NCBI GenBank assembly: GCA_032622095.1
Contig: CP136069.1
Location: 155,797,043-155,861,042 of the forward strand
Reading direction: 5' to 3'
From: Siphonodentalium dalli
Lineage: Eukaryota > Mollusca > Scaphopoda > Gadilida > Siphonodentaliidae
DNA: 64,000 nucleotides
The position numbers and the translations under genes were made by a program. This document shows, piece by piece, positions 52,101 through 59,764 of the stretch (position 1 is the first letter of the stretch; each line of letters begins with the position of its first letter). The notes below the pieces were generated by a model. It saw nothing but the letters and a program-made list of their open reading frames with translations. It was not told the DNA's origin and ran no database searches.

Positions 52101-55100
52101 AGAGTTAAGTGCATACCTATTACATAAAAGAAGCATTCTTAAAACCGTTTGTCCCATTATTTTGAAGAAAAAATGACTCCAGGAAAACAAGAAATTATGG
52201 CATTGAAATCCATGTAAAAAGGGACGACCATGCAGTCACGATCTGCAGTACTCATAACTCAATGTGTTGACTTATATGAACGTCAAGATTTAATTAACTA
52301 TAAATATTTATTATAACCAATTATTATAACTTTAGCGGGGAAATGCGCGTGCCAATTTGACGTCGCTTTGGATACAACATAATTATGACGTAACCTAACA
52401 GTTTAAAGGCACGTGAGGCCTTAGTTGTCGAAAATATTCATATTTGTTCCAATCACCGTAAACAGAAAAACATTAAAACGCATACAGTTTCGTTCATATA
52501 TACCATGACCATCGCGTAAACAGCATGTTATCATAAAGACCTACTATATTTTACCTAAGCAAGAGCCTGGTTGTGTTACAGAAGACAGCACAATGATACT
52601 GGCTAATCACACACAAATGGCATAAACGCTCTTTATTATATCCATATCAGGAATTCACCAACAAAGAACGCTCTTTATGTGTACCATCATAATATAAACA
52701 AACACCAGAAAAGTAACTTTTTATGCTTTTGTTTACATAACAATGGTCAAACATATGACCATAACATACTGTTTATGCGATATTTCTTATTTGTATACGG
52801 ACAAAGTCTATCTACATGTTGATGTTCTTTCTGTTTGTGGCGGTTTTTGACGGGTGGATTTATTTTCACAGGATACCCACCGTCAAGGCCAACCGTGTCT
52901 TTAAGTGAACGAGATTTTACTAATTTAATAAACCAAAGAAAGGTTTATTTAGTGATATGATATGATATTTACGAGATGAGTCATGTTGTTTTCGCGAATT
53001 GGCTGACGAAAATGTGCAGCTTTACGTAATTTCCGTCATTTTCCGAATGGCATAGCAACCCGAATCAGATCGGCAATGTTTATGATTTAAGTAATGCTTA
53101 TTGTTTTTAAAGTGTAAACCATGTAATGTCTTCACGCAATGAATACTGTTACGTTAGCTATGTGAATTTTTTTTTTAAGGACGACCAGCTGGGCAACATA
53201 TGCGCTGGTCGTCTTTATATTGTTTTCGCTTTCGAACATGGGCGCCGCCATCTTGAATTAGGGGCGCCGCCATCTTGGATTTGAGGGGCCGCCATCTTGA
53301 AACGTCATTGCAATTAAATTAAAACTACAAAATGTTACTTTTCATATAGCCAACATAACATTATTCATTGCGTTAAGGCATTACATGGTTTATTCTTTGA
53401 ACAATAATCATGACTCAACTCATAAATATTATCGACCGACTCGGGTTGATATGCCATTCGGGAAATGTCGGAAATTTACGTAAAACTGCAAATTTTCCTT
53501 AGCCACCTCGCGAAAACAACATAATTCATATCGTAAATATGTTGGATGTTTATCATATAACTAAATAAACTTTTCTTTAGTTTATTAAATTAGTAAAAGC
53601 ACGTTCCCGTAAACTGTTAGGTTACGTCATATGTTGTATCCAAAGCGACGTCATATTGCCACGCGCATTTCCCCACAAAACTTATTGACGTTTTGACAGC
53701 GACACAGCACACAACGTAGGCATAATGTTGGCACGGTTGGCATTATGTTTGGTTGGGTTGACACTGTTTCATAGTCCATAGTTCCGAGTCCGCGATGGTA
53801 TAAATGTAGCTCCACGCAATTGTAATCGAAATGATCAAATCACAACCTATAAAATCACTATTGGATTTGTACAGGTACTTAAATAAAAACATGTTCTTGG
53901 AAATTGAATGTTCTTCCTTACTTATATTCTAATTTACCTTGTGATTTGAAACAAACAAACAACCCAAATTATGAGGGGGCAAACCCAAGTTCTCCGAGCA
54001 CTCATAAGAACCCCAATTTCCAACATAGGTTGTGGAGGCGAGTATACCATTATATTTCATCCAAATTGAGAATGGGAATATGGGCCAGTCGAAAAAATGG
54101 CCCCCGGGGAGCCACGAAAAGGGTGAAAGATGAATAATACTGCATGAGGTAGACCCCATGCAGCCCCCTATCACAAGCAACCAACTTCATCTGAGTAGTA
54201 CAGTTCGTGACTGCACGGTCGTCCTTTTTTACATGGATTTCAATGCCATTATTTCTTGTTAGTTTTAATTTAATTGCAATGACGTTTCCAAGATGGCGGC
54301 GCCTCAAATTCAAGATGGCGGCGCCTCAAATTCAAGATGGCGGCGCCCATGTTCAAAAGCGAACTTACATGTAGTATAAGGACGACCAGCGCTACGTTGC
54401 TACACAACACATGCGCGGCTGGGCTGTGCTTACAAAATTACGGGGCCAGGAAATATTGTGTAAGCCGGACTGCTGGACCACCCATCCACCCCCGCCTAGT
54501 GTTCGGAACAAAATTGCAACCAACCAACCCCCCCCCCCCCCCCGATGTGGGGAAAAATCACGGACGGAGCACCCACTCCGCATTCTCACGATTATAGACC
54601 GCAGCCAATCGCTGCGATCAAGCGATGTTGAATTTGCCAGGAAAATCGTGGCGTGACCTTTCAACGCGCGCAAATAGCAAATTCAACCCATGGTTCTTCT
54701 TCAAATAAGGAACTTTTAATTTAGTTATGGCAAGAAAGGGAGTGTGTATATAATGTTCTGCCACGAGAGAGAAGATGTCCGCCGCAATGGCTGACATTAC
54801 GAAAGCGGTGCAATTGACAGATAAAAAATTAAAATTATATAAAGTTCGACTTTATATATATAAATATAAAAAATATATGGGACAATGGCTATGTCTTATG
54901 GTGGATACACACATGCATGTAATCTCTGTAAATATCGTGTATTTTGGCGTTTTACATAGATCATACACACCTGTAATATGTGTCCACTGACAATCCAATC
55001 ATTGCGGCTATGTTTGATCGCAGTGAGTCAAGCTCTGAACGTGCAGAGGGCCGTTGACTCGGACAAATTATTCGCGCGATAACACAAATGGTGGACGTTC

Positions 55101-58100
55101 TGGTTAAACAATTGTCCGTCTTCTCTAGAGTGTTATACCTGTGATGGACCTCAAGATTTCCCCCAACGCAGGGGCTATGATCCCCAACACGGTGGCTATA
55201 TTATTCTGGAAGCTACCGGACTGACCATTGTATAATTCATCGAAAGGGGAGGGGGCATGCACCACCTATAGTCCTGACCCTCATCAAGCCACTCCTGACT
55301 TATACATATTGTAGTTGACAGTCATGTCTGTTTGCTACGAGTGATTAATCTAATATGCAGCAATGTATGGTATTCATATTACTGTGAACATATTATTACA
55401 GCTTAAAATTTAAATGTACAGAATGTGGTGTTGCTGTGTGTCTTCGTTCGGGAAAAAGGGTTACGAGTTCCAAACTACGTCACATTTCCTCTCTTGTGTT
55501 ATACATGTACATGTATACGCAAAATTTACACCTATGGAATAAAGTAAAACATTATATTGTACATTCTTGCCCAGATAATCCCGGCTCTAACTCACTACTT
55601 AGTTATGCGAAGCTTTCTAGAACCAGCCCTCTACCCAATCACGGATTATGGTCGAAAATGTTATAATTCAAACCTGTACAGGCTAAAATTGTGACAGTTA
55701 TGAACTTTTTCAACCTTTGGCTTGAGAAACATATACTTTTCTGTAAATTCCGGGTGAAAAATGGGGGGGGGGTGTGTCACTCTTTTTAATTACAACGCTG
55801 TACCTGCATTAATTTGTAATGGATATTTGAATGGAAATCCCAATTGAATGTTATCACATGAGCTCGCTCTCAAATTATCCGAGCAATCTCAACAAACCGA
55901 TATCGTCAAATTCTGCATAGTTTTAATTCTGTTTTGGATGACCCTGTTTCCAAGAAACGAGGAGAAACAAATCAATTATAAAATCAACGGACTCAAATCC
56001 ACTTTTCGAAATCAATTAAAACTCGTGAAAAACAGCAACATATATCAGACAGGATTTATTCATTTCGGCATCCATGAAAGAACACATGTTTATAACTGGC
56101 CTGAAATTTATTGATAGCAGTTAGTTTGATAATAGCTTATAAAAACTCACTGGTCTCGCCTGTTGAAATGGACCGATCGCGCGTAGGTGATTAATGCTAT
56201 CGATGATTGTTTTTACCATGTAAAATACATGGATTTTACATACAGAAATTACCTACAAGTGTGTATTCACCCTTATATATTTCTTATATATGCGCTACGG
56301 GCGACTCGCATATGTAAGACAATGCATTGGCACAGGGTTTTCGCAAAATTCAGGAAGCTCCCGTCATGAAATGGTTTATCAAGTCATGGCTTGTAGGGCT
56401 AGAGCCGAACTATCGGCCAATTTATTTTATTGTATTTAAAATTCCCACATATTTGCATCAATGAAAGGATCCGAGAATTCGACCCAGGAGACCCTAAGAC
56501 TGTCTCTGTTGGCATAATTACCACCATCAATCGAAAGAAAAAACAATATAATGATAGGCAAAGGAATAAAAACATAAATAGGAGAATATTCAGGAGATCG
56601 GTCACGCGATGATTGTTGGTGTTGGCCATTTTGGTTGGCCTAGCTCTTCCTATTACGACCACTGTACCGGCCGGAAACATTATTTACAGTGCCACATTTC
56701 TACTCTCAGTTTTAGCTTTTTCGGTTTTGTCAAAAAATAATAATTGTGACGTTTCAAAATCAGATAGTAGACTATTAACGCCTTGTGATCGTTATAAGTT
56801 TATAATTGATTGGATAATCCATTAAGTATCGTCTGTTGTTTCAGCTGACAGTGGAGGGCTCACGGCCATATCAACGATGACTGTTTGCATAGACAAGAAC
56901 GATAACTCCCCCATATTCTCTGCCAGATTTTATATCGGAGCCACAGATCAATTGGACGCGGCTGTTAACGGCACCATATTAGCGACAGTCGTTGCTACGG
57001 ATGCGGATACGTCATCACAAAACAATCAGGTGAGGCAACGTACTCCTGGTCGTGGCGAAAGGGGGGGGGGCACATTATGCTGGATAATATATTATATTGT
57101 TGAGTATTGAAATTATTTGCACACAATTTCCACCAAATTACATGTTATTCCCAGTTAGTCGTTATGACTCAATCCTGGTCATTTTGACTAACATAACTGT
57201 AGTATAATAGCCTAATAAACTAACTATCATCCTAGTCGTTGTGACTAATTGTACGCCTTTGTCATTATGATTAAGCTAAGTTAATCATCCTGTTGACAAA
57301 CAGTTTTCTAACTAGTCAACTTAAGTTAGTCATATTGACTAACTTTGTTTCTTCAGTCTTCAAAGGGAATTCCCCTCTAGCCACGCCCATGAATGCTCTC
57401 GGTGACAATCAATATAGTACCTATATCTAGTGTCAAACATTATGTAGTCGCAGTGGCTCGATTTCTATTGTGCACCTATAAATCGACCTTTCCACAGCTG
57501 TCAATCAAATATATTAGCAGATATTAGCGACTGAGCTGGTCGTTTTGCTGTTTATTCCGACGCCTTCTTTATTTGGATATACAATATGCCATACATTTAT
57601 GCAATAATTATACTTAGATTGAATGGATGTTTAGTTAACTCAGATTTCGATGCGGTGCGATTATATTTGATTGGCATGGTGCTATACATGGAATTGGCAA
57701 AATTTCAGCAGAAGTGTGTAGTTCTAGAAAAGGCACTAGCCTTCTCACCATAGTACCCAACTGGCAAATATATTCCATTTATTCCCAACAAACTGAACAC
57801 GATTTGTACGTTATTTATTCACCTCTCCTGAGCTAGTAATATGGACTGAGATGGACCGCCCATACATAGAATTTAGCGAGACTTGAATACCAATTTCTGG
57901 AACCTATACCGGGTTCTACCAATAACCAGTGTGAATCGTTACAGTTACAAGTCTGCATCCTATCTGTCCCCTCTTGTGGTATCCGTATACTGAAATTTGC
58001 CTTCAAATACCCACATGTATGATTGATTATTGCGAGACAATTGCGCGTAAATTTACAGGCAAATTGCGATAGCAAACCGGCAAATTATTGAGCTTTTATT

Positions 58101-58645
58101 TCTTACATATACATATAGCTGTGATACAGATGCATGTTATAATAATATTTGCTTTCGATTTCTGGCACATTGTATCCATCTGAAAATTTCAATTTGAAAT
58201 GTCTGTAAAAAATGTCAGCCAAATGTGCCAGCTGTAAAACGCATGCAGCCTTATTCAGTCCTCTATTGTGTATTGCTTGTAACATTTCCAGACATGTTTG
58301 TCAGCGTGTGACTACACCCTCAGTAAACACTTCTCTCTCCAGATAACATATTCGATGGATCCTACTGACTCCACAGGGAACAATTTTGCTATGAGCAGTG
58401 GCGGTGTTATAACCATGGTCTATCCAGTAGATCTCACAGAAGTGAGATACGTCATGGCTCGTATCATAGCAACAGATGGAGGGACTCCTGCAAACACGGG
58501 GACGGCAACGTTCATCTGGGGGACTATAAATTCGAATTGGCCAGAAACAACGGCCAAGACTTCGTCTACCGGGAACTGCTTCTTCTGCAAATCAGACAAC
58601 TTGGTCGCCATCATTTGTCTCATGGTTATATCTGGACTATTATAA
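16496..58645 (+). CDS. Small cadherin-repeat protein, complete six-exon gene (378 aa)
   Basis: Join 16496-16562, 20137-20322, 23313-23515, 49769-49961, 56845-57029 and 58343-58645. All five introns are GT-AG with phases 1, 1, 0, 1, 0, and the joined frame is open for 378 codons. Residues 1-22 are a signal peptide. About 24-136 is EC1 (LDHE at 95-98, NVNEPP at 130-135). About 137-242 is EC2 (DPDD at 165-168, ATDSGG at 216-221, DKNDNSP at 233-239). About 243-345 is EC3 (ATDAD at 267-271, ATDGG at 321-325). The tail 346-378 is T/S-rich, has NCFFC and ends in a 14-residue hydrophobic stretch without a cytoplasmic part. Cadherin repeats bind Ca2+ between domains and mediate extracellular adhesion. 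This protein lacks a catenin-binding tail, and a GPI anchor is inferred. EC1 lacks the usual DxD calcium motif (ARCTEP instead). Its biological role is unknown. Confidence 0.85.
16687..18507. mobile_element. 1.8-kb element with GCGAGTTTGCGAT terminal inverted repeats
   Basis: GCGAGTTTGCGAT at 16687-16699 is the exact inverse of ATCGCAAACTCGC at 18495-18507. Next to the right end lies a palindromic block around GGGTAGCTACCCGTACGCG (about 18450-18485). Next to the left end is CCCGTCCGACGGGAGCTGGTACGGG. Part of the interior and the right end recur at about 21394-22213. No transposase frame is visible, so this is a non-autonomous DNA element. No target-site duplication is evident. Confidence 0.7.
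18983..19205 (+). repeat. Repeat shared with about 14068-14300
   Basis: Same orientation as the partner. Conserved strings include TTTCTCTCAGCTGCATTTC, TTCATCGGCCCA and GTCGCAAAATAAA. The stretch lies in intron 1 and has no coding potential. Confidence 0.75.
19222..19895. repeat. Two tandem copies of a 346-bp unit
   Basis: Copy one starts at CAGCCCGGGCGCCCCCATGGG (19222), copy two at AGCCCGGGCGCCCACATGGG (19568). Shared landmarks include TTCGTGTGGNTTCGGACAGTATATTTTGATGAT, GTAGTACAAT(G/A)CCACCT and ATACCGTATAAACA. The second copy contains a run of 15 C. Long minus-strand open frames here are not conserved between the copies and are not considered coding. Confidence 0.85.
20137..20322 (+). CDS. 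Cadherin gene exon 2: first half of EC1
   Basis: The acceptor GTGTATTTCAG precedes TTCTGCCCCCGG and the donor is ACTG|GTAAGT. Phase 1 to phase 1. Translation begins LPPVIAVENKAVTWLENSVV and ends VLNLDSNTG, the A-to-D strand half of a cadherin repeat (PP, EN, ITYSI, F/L..D..TG). The usual AxDxD calcium motif is replaced by ARCTEPQD, so the EC1 calcium site is probably incomplete. Confidence 0.9.
21008..21285. mobile_element. MITE-like element with 43-bp terminal inverted repeats
   Basis: TAGGTCGCCTCGCATATATAAGAGAATGC ... CTAACAAT (21008-21050) is the perfect inverse of 21243-21285. The interior is AT-rich with no frame. A partial third arm copy (GACTCGCATATATAAGAGAATGCATTGGCACAGGGT) follows at about 21290, and a related fragment lies at 56295-56335 in intron 4, so the family is dispersed within the gene. 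Confidence 0.85.
21394..22213. repeat. Shorter second copy of the 16687-18507 element
   Basis: Matches about 17228-18507 in the same order: ATTGTAGTGGGATAA, ACAAGAAATACCT, CCTTGCCCCGAC, GATCTGTTGAAAGATT, ACATTATTAGACC, AACTCGATCGGTCTATGAC. It ends in the same palindromic block and ATCGCAAACTC end. The left terminal repeat is missing and about 450 bp of interior is deleted. Confidence 0.8.
22612..23110 (+). pseudogene. Decayed retroelement ORF1/gag-like remnant, plus orientation
   Basis: The frame reads YLRDAQMDPPVRRSESADQG, then a proline/serine/threonine-rich segment. It is interrupted, then continues with Q/N-rich (HHNQQQQQLHQQGK) and K/E-rich parts. The order and residues resemble the minus-strand remnant at 26040-26830 (LRDAQFPPTW, S/P/T-rich, then QQ/N-rich and basic). 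No catalytic domain is present. The assignment to a retroelement first ORF is inference from the composition and from two dispersed copies. Confidence 0.5.
23313..23515 (+). CDS. Cadherin gene exon 3: EC1 second half and start of EC2
   Basis: The acceptor TTGGACTTTCAG and donor CCGTT|GTAAGT give phase 1 to phase 0. Translation contains ILAGATLDHETVTSYKLWIQ, with the LDxE calcium motif, then LEIANVNEPPV, the inter-repeat linker (family consensus DxNDNxP, here NVNEPP). EC2 starts with TTVTLTEGTV. It is followed by a 26.3-kb intron. Confidence 0.9.
23711..23990. repeat. Inverted partner of the repeat at 1-360
   Basis: GTTTTCCATACCAGGGCTAATTTAATTAG through GATAGTAAAAACCCTAAATCCCTATCCAGT is the reverse complement of the left edge of the window. 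The internal strings CAATTTAGAAG and CCAATCTAT..GGGTCACTCTAC are conserved. Confidence 0.8.
23991..26030. other. Intronic sequence with a TA microsatellite, no gene
   Basis: A perfect TA dinucleotide run lies at about 25135-25184. The rest is AT-rich with no conserved frame, splice-bounded exon or element recognised. Confidence 0.65.
26040..26830 (-). pseudogene. Decayed retroelement ORF1/gag-like remnant, minus orientation
   Basis: Minus-strand frames give KARWTLDSTQIPTELLHALG, then a lysine/arginine run (RKKKKKKNNQDADRRAWW), a proline/serine/threonine-rich segment with VIDEDSGNG, then AALILKTMTRELDRFNEES. Further downstream are Q/N-rich and basic stretches. The pieces lie in different frames, joined by shifts around the A-run at about 26586. 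The layout resembles 22612-23110 on the other strand. The plus-strand open frame 26276-26836 is its shadow. A nucleic-acid-binding first ORF of a retroelement is plausible but unproven. Confidence 0.5.
26831..27521. other. Intronic sequence without recognised features
   Basis: AT-rich, with scattered CACGTG-like hexamers (CACGTGA near 26965, ATCACGTG near 27160, GTCACGTGACC near 27500). No coding region or repeat was recognised. Confidence 0.55.
27522..27661 (+). repeat. Interspersed repeat, partner of 9975-10108
   Basis: GGCATGAGTGGATATGAACT through GTATGTCTGGCAG matches the copy-A insertion near 10 kb and carries the same AATCACAAATAAAGTTT core. Confidence 0.75.
27898..28050. mobile_element. 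153-bp near-perfect palindrome (foldback element)
   Basis: AAGGAATAATCTCGGTTTCC ... GGCATATGCCGAAT (56 bases) is exactly inverted at the right end. The arms continue with two small mismatches to TATAAATCGC-GAA-GCGATTTATA. Near-identity of the arms implies recent origin or continual correction. Confidence 0.9.
28051..28600. other. Intronic sequence without recognised features
   Basis: Open frames such as 28290-28562 show no domain, repeat or splice context. Nothing further is supported. Confidence 0.5.
28605..29420. repeat. Five diverged units of a 100-190-bp repeat
   Basis: The recurring phrase TAACACTTTGTAACATATCGCT(A/G)CA(C/T)TGAGA(C/T)GAG, then TGCAGTTTTCTCACNGGGACTT and GATCTCAGAAATCATG, appears at about 28612, 28965, 29085, 29200 and 29325 with considerable divergence. 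Confidence 0.7.
28790..28893 (+). pseudogene. 5S rRNA-derived fragment (pseudogene or SINE3-like head)
   Basis: ATAACCGAAGTTAAGCAATGTCGGGCGCGGTTA followed by CCATGGATGTGTGACCGGCTTGGGATTCCGGGTGCTG matches the conserved internal-promoter half of eukaryotic 5S rRNA (ACCGAAGTTAAGCAACGTCGGGC, GGATGGGTGACC, GGGAATACCGGGTGCTG). The 5' third is shortened and several stem positions are changed, so it is not a functional 5S gene. It sits inside the surrounding degenerate repeat, between two of its units, so it may be the head of a 5S-derived SINE. Confidence 0.8.
29498..29640. mobile_element. 143-bp palindromic foldback
   Basis: ACCACAGGAGCTTGGAACTTGAT at the left pairs with ATCAAGTTCCACACTCCTGTGGT at the right. 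Inner arms AATTA..GCTAATTA continue toward a centre near 29570. The mismatches show it is older than the palindrome at 27898. Confidence 0.8.
29641..30072. other. Unique spacer before the acceptor array
   Basis: No repeat or exon was recognised. A short inverted pair TAATGTAATTA / TAATTACATTA lies near 29995-30026, immediately upstream of the array. Confidence 0.5.
30073..30128 (+). repeat. First array unit with an extended exon-4-like segment
   Basis: ATTATGACATTATCATGTATATCACTACAG is followed by GCTTGTACTCCCAATACGACTGGATT (30103-30128), matching the first 26 bases of exon 4 with three or so mismatches. Interior units lose the ACGACTGGATT part. This is consistent with the array having grown from an original intron-exon junction duplication whose outer copies preserve more exon sequence. 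Confidence 0.75.
33961..43690 (+). repeat. Higher-order duplicated blocks in the array
   Basis: The unusual junction ATTATCACATTATCACACC ... CAGACTGTACTCC occurs at about 33966, 34633, 38321 and 40260, giving offsets of 667, 3688 and 1939 bp. The same offsets hold for surrounding sequence: a 0.92-kb stretch is translated identically at 34635, 38323 and 40262, and 35613, 39301 and 41240 are also identical. A further block 35947-37690 recurs 5627 bp (3688+1939) downstream at 41574-43300. These are large, recent segmental duplications within a minisatellite. Confidence 0.9.
43685..49768 (+). repeat. Second higher-order domain (offset 3991 bp) of the array
   Basis: The 43685-44490 segment recurs at 47676-48481 (offset 3991), and the following parts align with small block deletions. 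Within it, six-unit blocks of 288 bp repeat (44953 and 45241), with ATTATGATATTATC variants. The 45922-46728 segment is a shortened copy of 41574-42482. Confidence 0.85.
45777..45826 (+). pseudogene. Partial duplicate of the exon 4 start inside the array
   Basis: CATTACAG is followed by GCTGGTACTCCCATAACGACTGGATTTTCATTC then ATTCATTCTCCGATCCC, the first 42 bases of exon 4 with an 8-base insertion (extra TTCATTCA-type repeat). It then reverts to array units (CCATTATCACATC). The insertion shifts the frame and no donor follows, so it cannot substitute for exon 4. Confidence 0.85.
49769..49961 (+). CDS. Cadherin gene exon 4: core of EC2
   Basis: The acceptor CTATCATTACAG is the last array unit. 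The donor is AAGCCA|GTAAGT. Phase 0 to phase 1. Translation AGTPITTGFSFSDPDDVDTL, then RYSVVGG, and near the end TTLNYDAASPCKSVIFQA. DPDD and LNYD stand where cadherins have AxDxD and LDRE. The first four residues AGTP are encoded by the sequence shared with every array unit, so the exon boundary itself is repeated upstream. Confidence 0.9.
50681..50814. mobile_element. 134-bp near-perfect palindrome (foldback element)
   Basis: TACGCATAGTGTTTCTGAAT ... GGCGATTTACAC pairs with GTGTAAATCGCC ... ATTCAGAAACACTATGCGTA around a short centre near 50748, with only one or two mismatches over about 63-base arms. Confidence 0.9.
50815..51890. repeat. Diverged repeats, no gene
   Basis: Two units at about 51440-51590 and 51600-51740 share GAGGTCACA(T/C)CGA(A/G)GATC(C/T)AT(G/A)TGAAGTTTGGT and ATCC(A/C)A(A/G)(G)AGATGGC. 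The string GGTCACA..GAAGTTTGGT resembles the phrase order of the 5' cluster elements. No frame of interest. Confidence 0.6.
52672..52915 (+). repeat. Repeat matching 6975-7215, inserted in an inverted-repeat arm
   Basis: AACGCTCTTTATGTGTACCAT through CGTGTCTTTAAG matches the sequence just before segmental-duplication copy A. Here it interrupts the arm of a foldback: the flanks CACGTG|...|ATTTTACTAAT are contiguous in the other arm. Confidence 0.75.
53245..53299 (-). promoter_or_regulatory. Three CCGCCATCTTG (YY1-type) motifs
   Basis: CCGCCATCTTG at 53245, 53267 and 53289, spaced exactly 22 bases. It is the inverse of the AAGATGGCGGC consensus known for YY1/Pho. The inverted counterpart is at 54289-54343. 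Binding is not shown. Confidence 0.5.
54289..54343 (+). promoter_or_regulatory. Three CAAGATGGCGG (YY1-type) motifs
   Basis: CAAGATGGCGG at 54289, 54311 and 54333, again at 22-base spacing (unit CAAGATGGCGGCGCCTCAAATT). They form the opposite arm of the inverted pair with 53245-53299. Confidence 0.5.
54441..56280. other. Intronic sequence without recognised gene
   Basis: Includes a C-run (about 54530-54543), a G-run (about 55762) and scattered short open frames (for example 55848-56114) lacking domains or splice context. Confidence 0.55.
56281..56844. repeat. MITE fragment and unassigned intron end
   Basis: TATATATGCG..GACTCGCATATGTAAGACAATGCATTGGCACAGGGT (about 56285-56337) matches the arm of the MITE at 21008-21285 and its third arm. 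The remainder up to exon 5 holds no recognised feature. Confidence 0.65.
56845..57029 (+). CDS. Cadherin gene exon 5: end of EC2 and start of EC3
   Basis: The acceptor TGTTGTTTCAG and donor AATCAG|GTGAGG give phase 1 to phase 0. The split codon plus the exon gives ATDSGG, then MTVCIDKNDNSPIFSARFYI with the canonical calcium-linker DKNDNSP, then GTILATVVATDADTSSQNNQ. All expected EC calcium motifs are present, in contrast to EC1. Confidence 0.93.
57150..57360. repeat. Cluster of TTAGTCA / TGACTAA motifs, copy B
   Basis: Counterpart of 7300-7510, with motifs in both orientations (TTAGTCGTTATGACT, TTTTGACTAAC, TTAGTCATATTGACTAAC). Located in intron 5, about 1 kb before the last exon. Confidence 0.75.
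58343..58645 (+). CDS. Cadherin gene exon 6: EC3 second half, hydrophobic C-terminus and stop
   Basis: The acceptor TTCTCTCTCCAG leads in phase 0 to ITYSMDPTDSTGNNFAMSSG, then PVDLTEVRYVMARIIATDGG and TATFIWG, completing EC3. A T/S-rich linker (ETTAKTSSTGN), CFFC, then KSDNLVAIICLMVISGLL and TAA follow. Small residues, an eight-residue spacer and a 14-residue hydrophobic end with no cytoplasmic tail fit a GPI signal. A short membrane anchor is the alternative. The donor present in copy A (CAGGTAAGA) reads CAAATCAGA here, so the exon cannot be spliced onward at that place and is terminal. ATTAAA at about 58785 and AATAAA at 59298 are candidate poly(A) signals. Confidence 0.88.
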   Translation: MTYSMDPTDSTGNNFAMSSGGVITMVYPVDLTEVRYVMARIIATDGGTPANTGTATFIWGTINSNWPETTAKTSSTGNCFFCKSDNLVAIICLMVISGLL

Positions 58646-58851
58646 CTTTTACTCCACGTTTGCACGTCCAATGTTTATCTGTTTTTGAAAGGTTACAGTG
58701 GTGTGAATATTTGTCCAAATAGTCATCAGTGCAAACGTTTGGAGTATATCGTTTTCATTGTGACCATCAAGTGATCAAGATCTTAATTAAATCATCTAAC
58801 ATCTCAGTGAAAGATTCATAGTTCTGGTAACTAAAACTGAACTTCATGCAT

Positions 58852-59260
58852 CGTGGTCCAGTTGTTAGCGTGTCGGACTTGTATTCGCTGTAAACACGTC
58901 GATATGGGTTCGCAGCGCGTCGCCGGTCATTGAGTCTCCACTGAGCAGTGGCTTGGCCGCTTTGAGCGACGTACAATTGTCGGATTGCTCGCTGTTTCAA
59001 AACCCGCGCCAAGTTGTGACCCTTGACCAAGGTCGCTCGTACTGTGTCGGCTTCGCATCACTCATGCGTTAAAAGAGTACCAGTCAGTCTGTCAAATTGA
59101 TGAATATCAGAGAATGTTCTGATCAAACTAGAGCAGCACCTGCAATAGCTGCAGCCGGTACATTGGTTGGCTTGTACAAATGCTTGGGGTAATATTGTAC
59201 CAAGCGTGTTAGAGCAAGTAATTGCTTAATCGCTATATAAAACTGGTCATTATTATTATT
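58852..59260 (+). mobile_element. tRNA-derived SINE
   Basis: The head GTGGTCCAGTTGTTAGCGTG contains an A-box-like TGGTCCAGTTG, and GGGTTCGCAGC is a B-box-like match about 40 bases on. The body ends GCTATATAAAACTGGTCATTATTATTATT, the short-repeat tail typical of metazoan SINEs. Copy A has no counterpart between CATGCATCG and TTTAAAACCCG, so it is an insertion in copy B. Confidence 0.75.
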
Positions 59261-59340
59261 TAAAACTCGGGTCATTTGTGACGAGAGTTAGAGCTTCAAT
59301 AAATGTTTTATGCCATTATCACACCACACCAACTTGTCAC

Positions 59341-59764
59341 CAAGTCTATATTTAGTGTGTCTGACATGTTCAGAATGAGGTTCCCAGAGGGTGAATTGAG
59401 TGACGCTATCCCACTCTCGCTATTCACCCTCCGGGAACCTCATTCTGTTTAGGCCTCAACTGCTGTGGGAGACCTAGGATCAAATCGAAGTTCCCCAGTT
59501 GAAGTTGGTGATGTTCACCCATTAGTCACCTCGATTATGCAATTTATTTTCTGCAAATTAGGGGATATAGAAACTGAACAGAAAGTAACTAAAAACAATG
59601 TTAATTTGAGACTATAGATACTTCCCAGAAGATGATGCCTTTGCGGAATGAGGTCCCCAGAGGCTAAATATGGTTATGCTAGCCCGCTGTGCAGTATAGC
59701 ATAACTAAATGCACACTCTGTGGACCCCATTCAGCAAATGTTAGACACACTAAATCCAAGCTTG
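59341..59764. mobile_element. Foldback element, copy B of 10221-10645
   Basis: The terminal repeats CAAGTCTATATTTAGTGTGTC and GACACACTAAATCCAAGCTTG are retained. The inner stem-loop is more perfect here: CAGAATGAGGTTCCCAGAGGGTGAA pairs with TTCACCCTCCGGGAACCTCATTCTG. Confidence 0.75.

Larger units (their letters stand above)
52150..54440. mobile_element. Nested inverted-repeat complex
   Basis: At least three inverted pairs are visible: 52170-52250 with 54187-54270 (GGCATTGAAATCCATGTAAAAA); 52334-52415 plus 52914-53165 with 53335-53676 (GGGGAAATGCGCGTG, GACGTCGCTTTGGATACAACAT, TTTACTAATTTAATAAAC); and 53177-53337 with 54250-54440 (GGACGACCAGC, CAAGATGGCGGCGCC). The left arm of the second pair is split by an insertion of about 500 bp (52416-52912). 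No transposase frame is seen. I interpret this as several non-autonomous foldback elements inserted into each other. Confidence 0.75.
49962..56844 (+). other. Intron 4 of the cadherin gene
   Basis: Begins GTAAGTGG and ends GTCTGTTGTTTCAG. It contains a palindrome at 50681-50814, diverged repeats at 51180-51860, a nested inverted-repeat complex at 52150-54440 and a MITE fragment near 56300. No extra exon is required, because exons 4 and 5 join in phase within EC2. Confidence 0.75.

Noticed and set aside
58852-58930. Functional tRNA gene
   Set aside because: A- and B-box-like motifs exist but the cloverleaf does not close, and a SINE body and tail follow.
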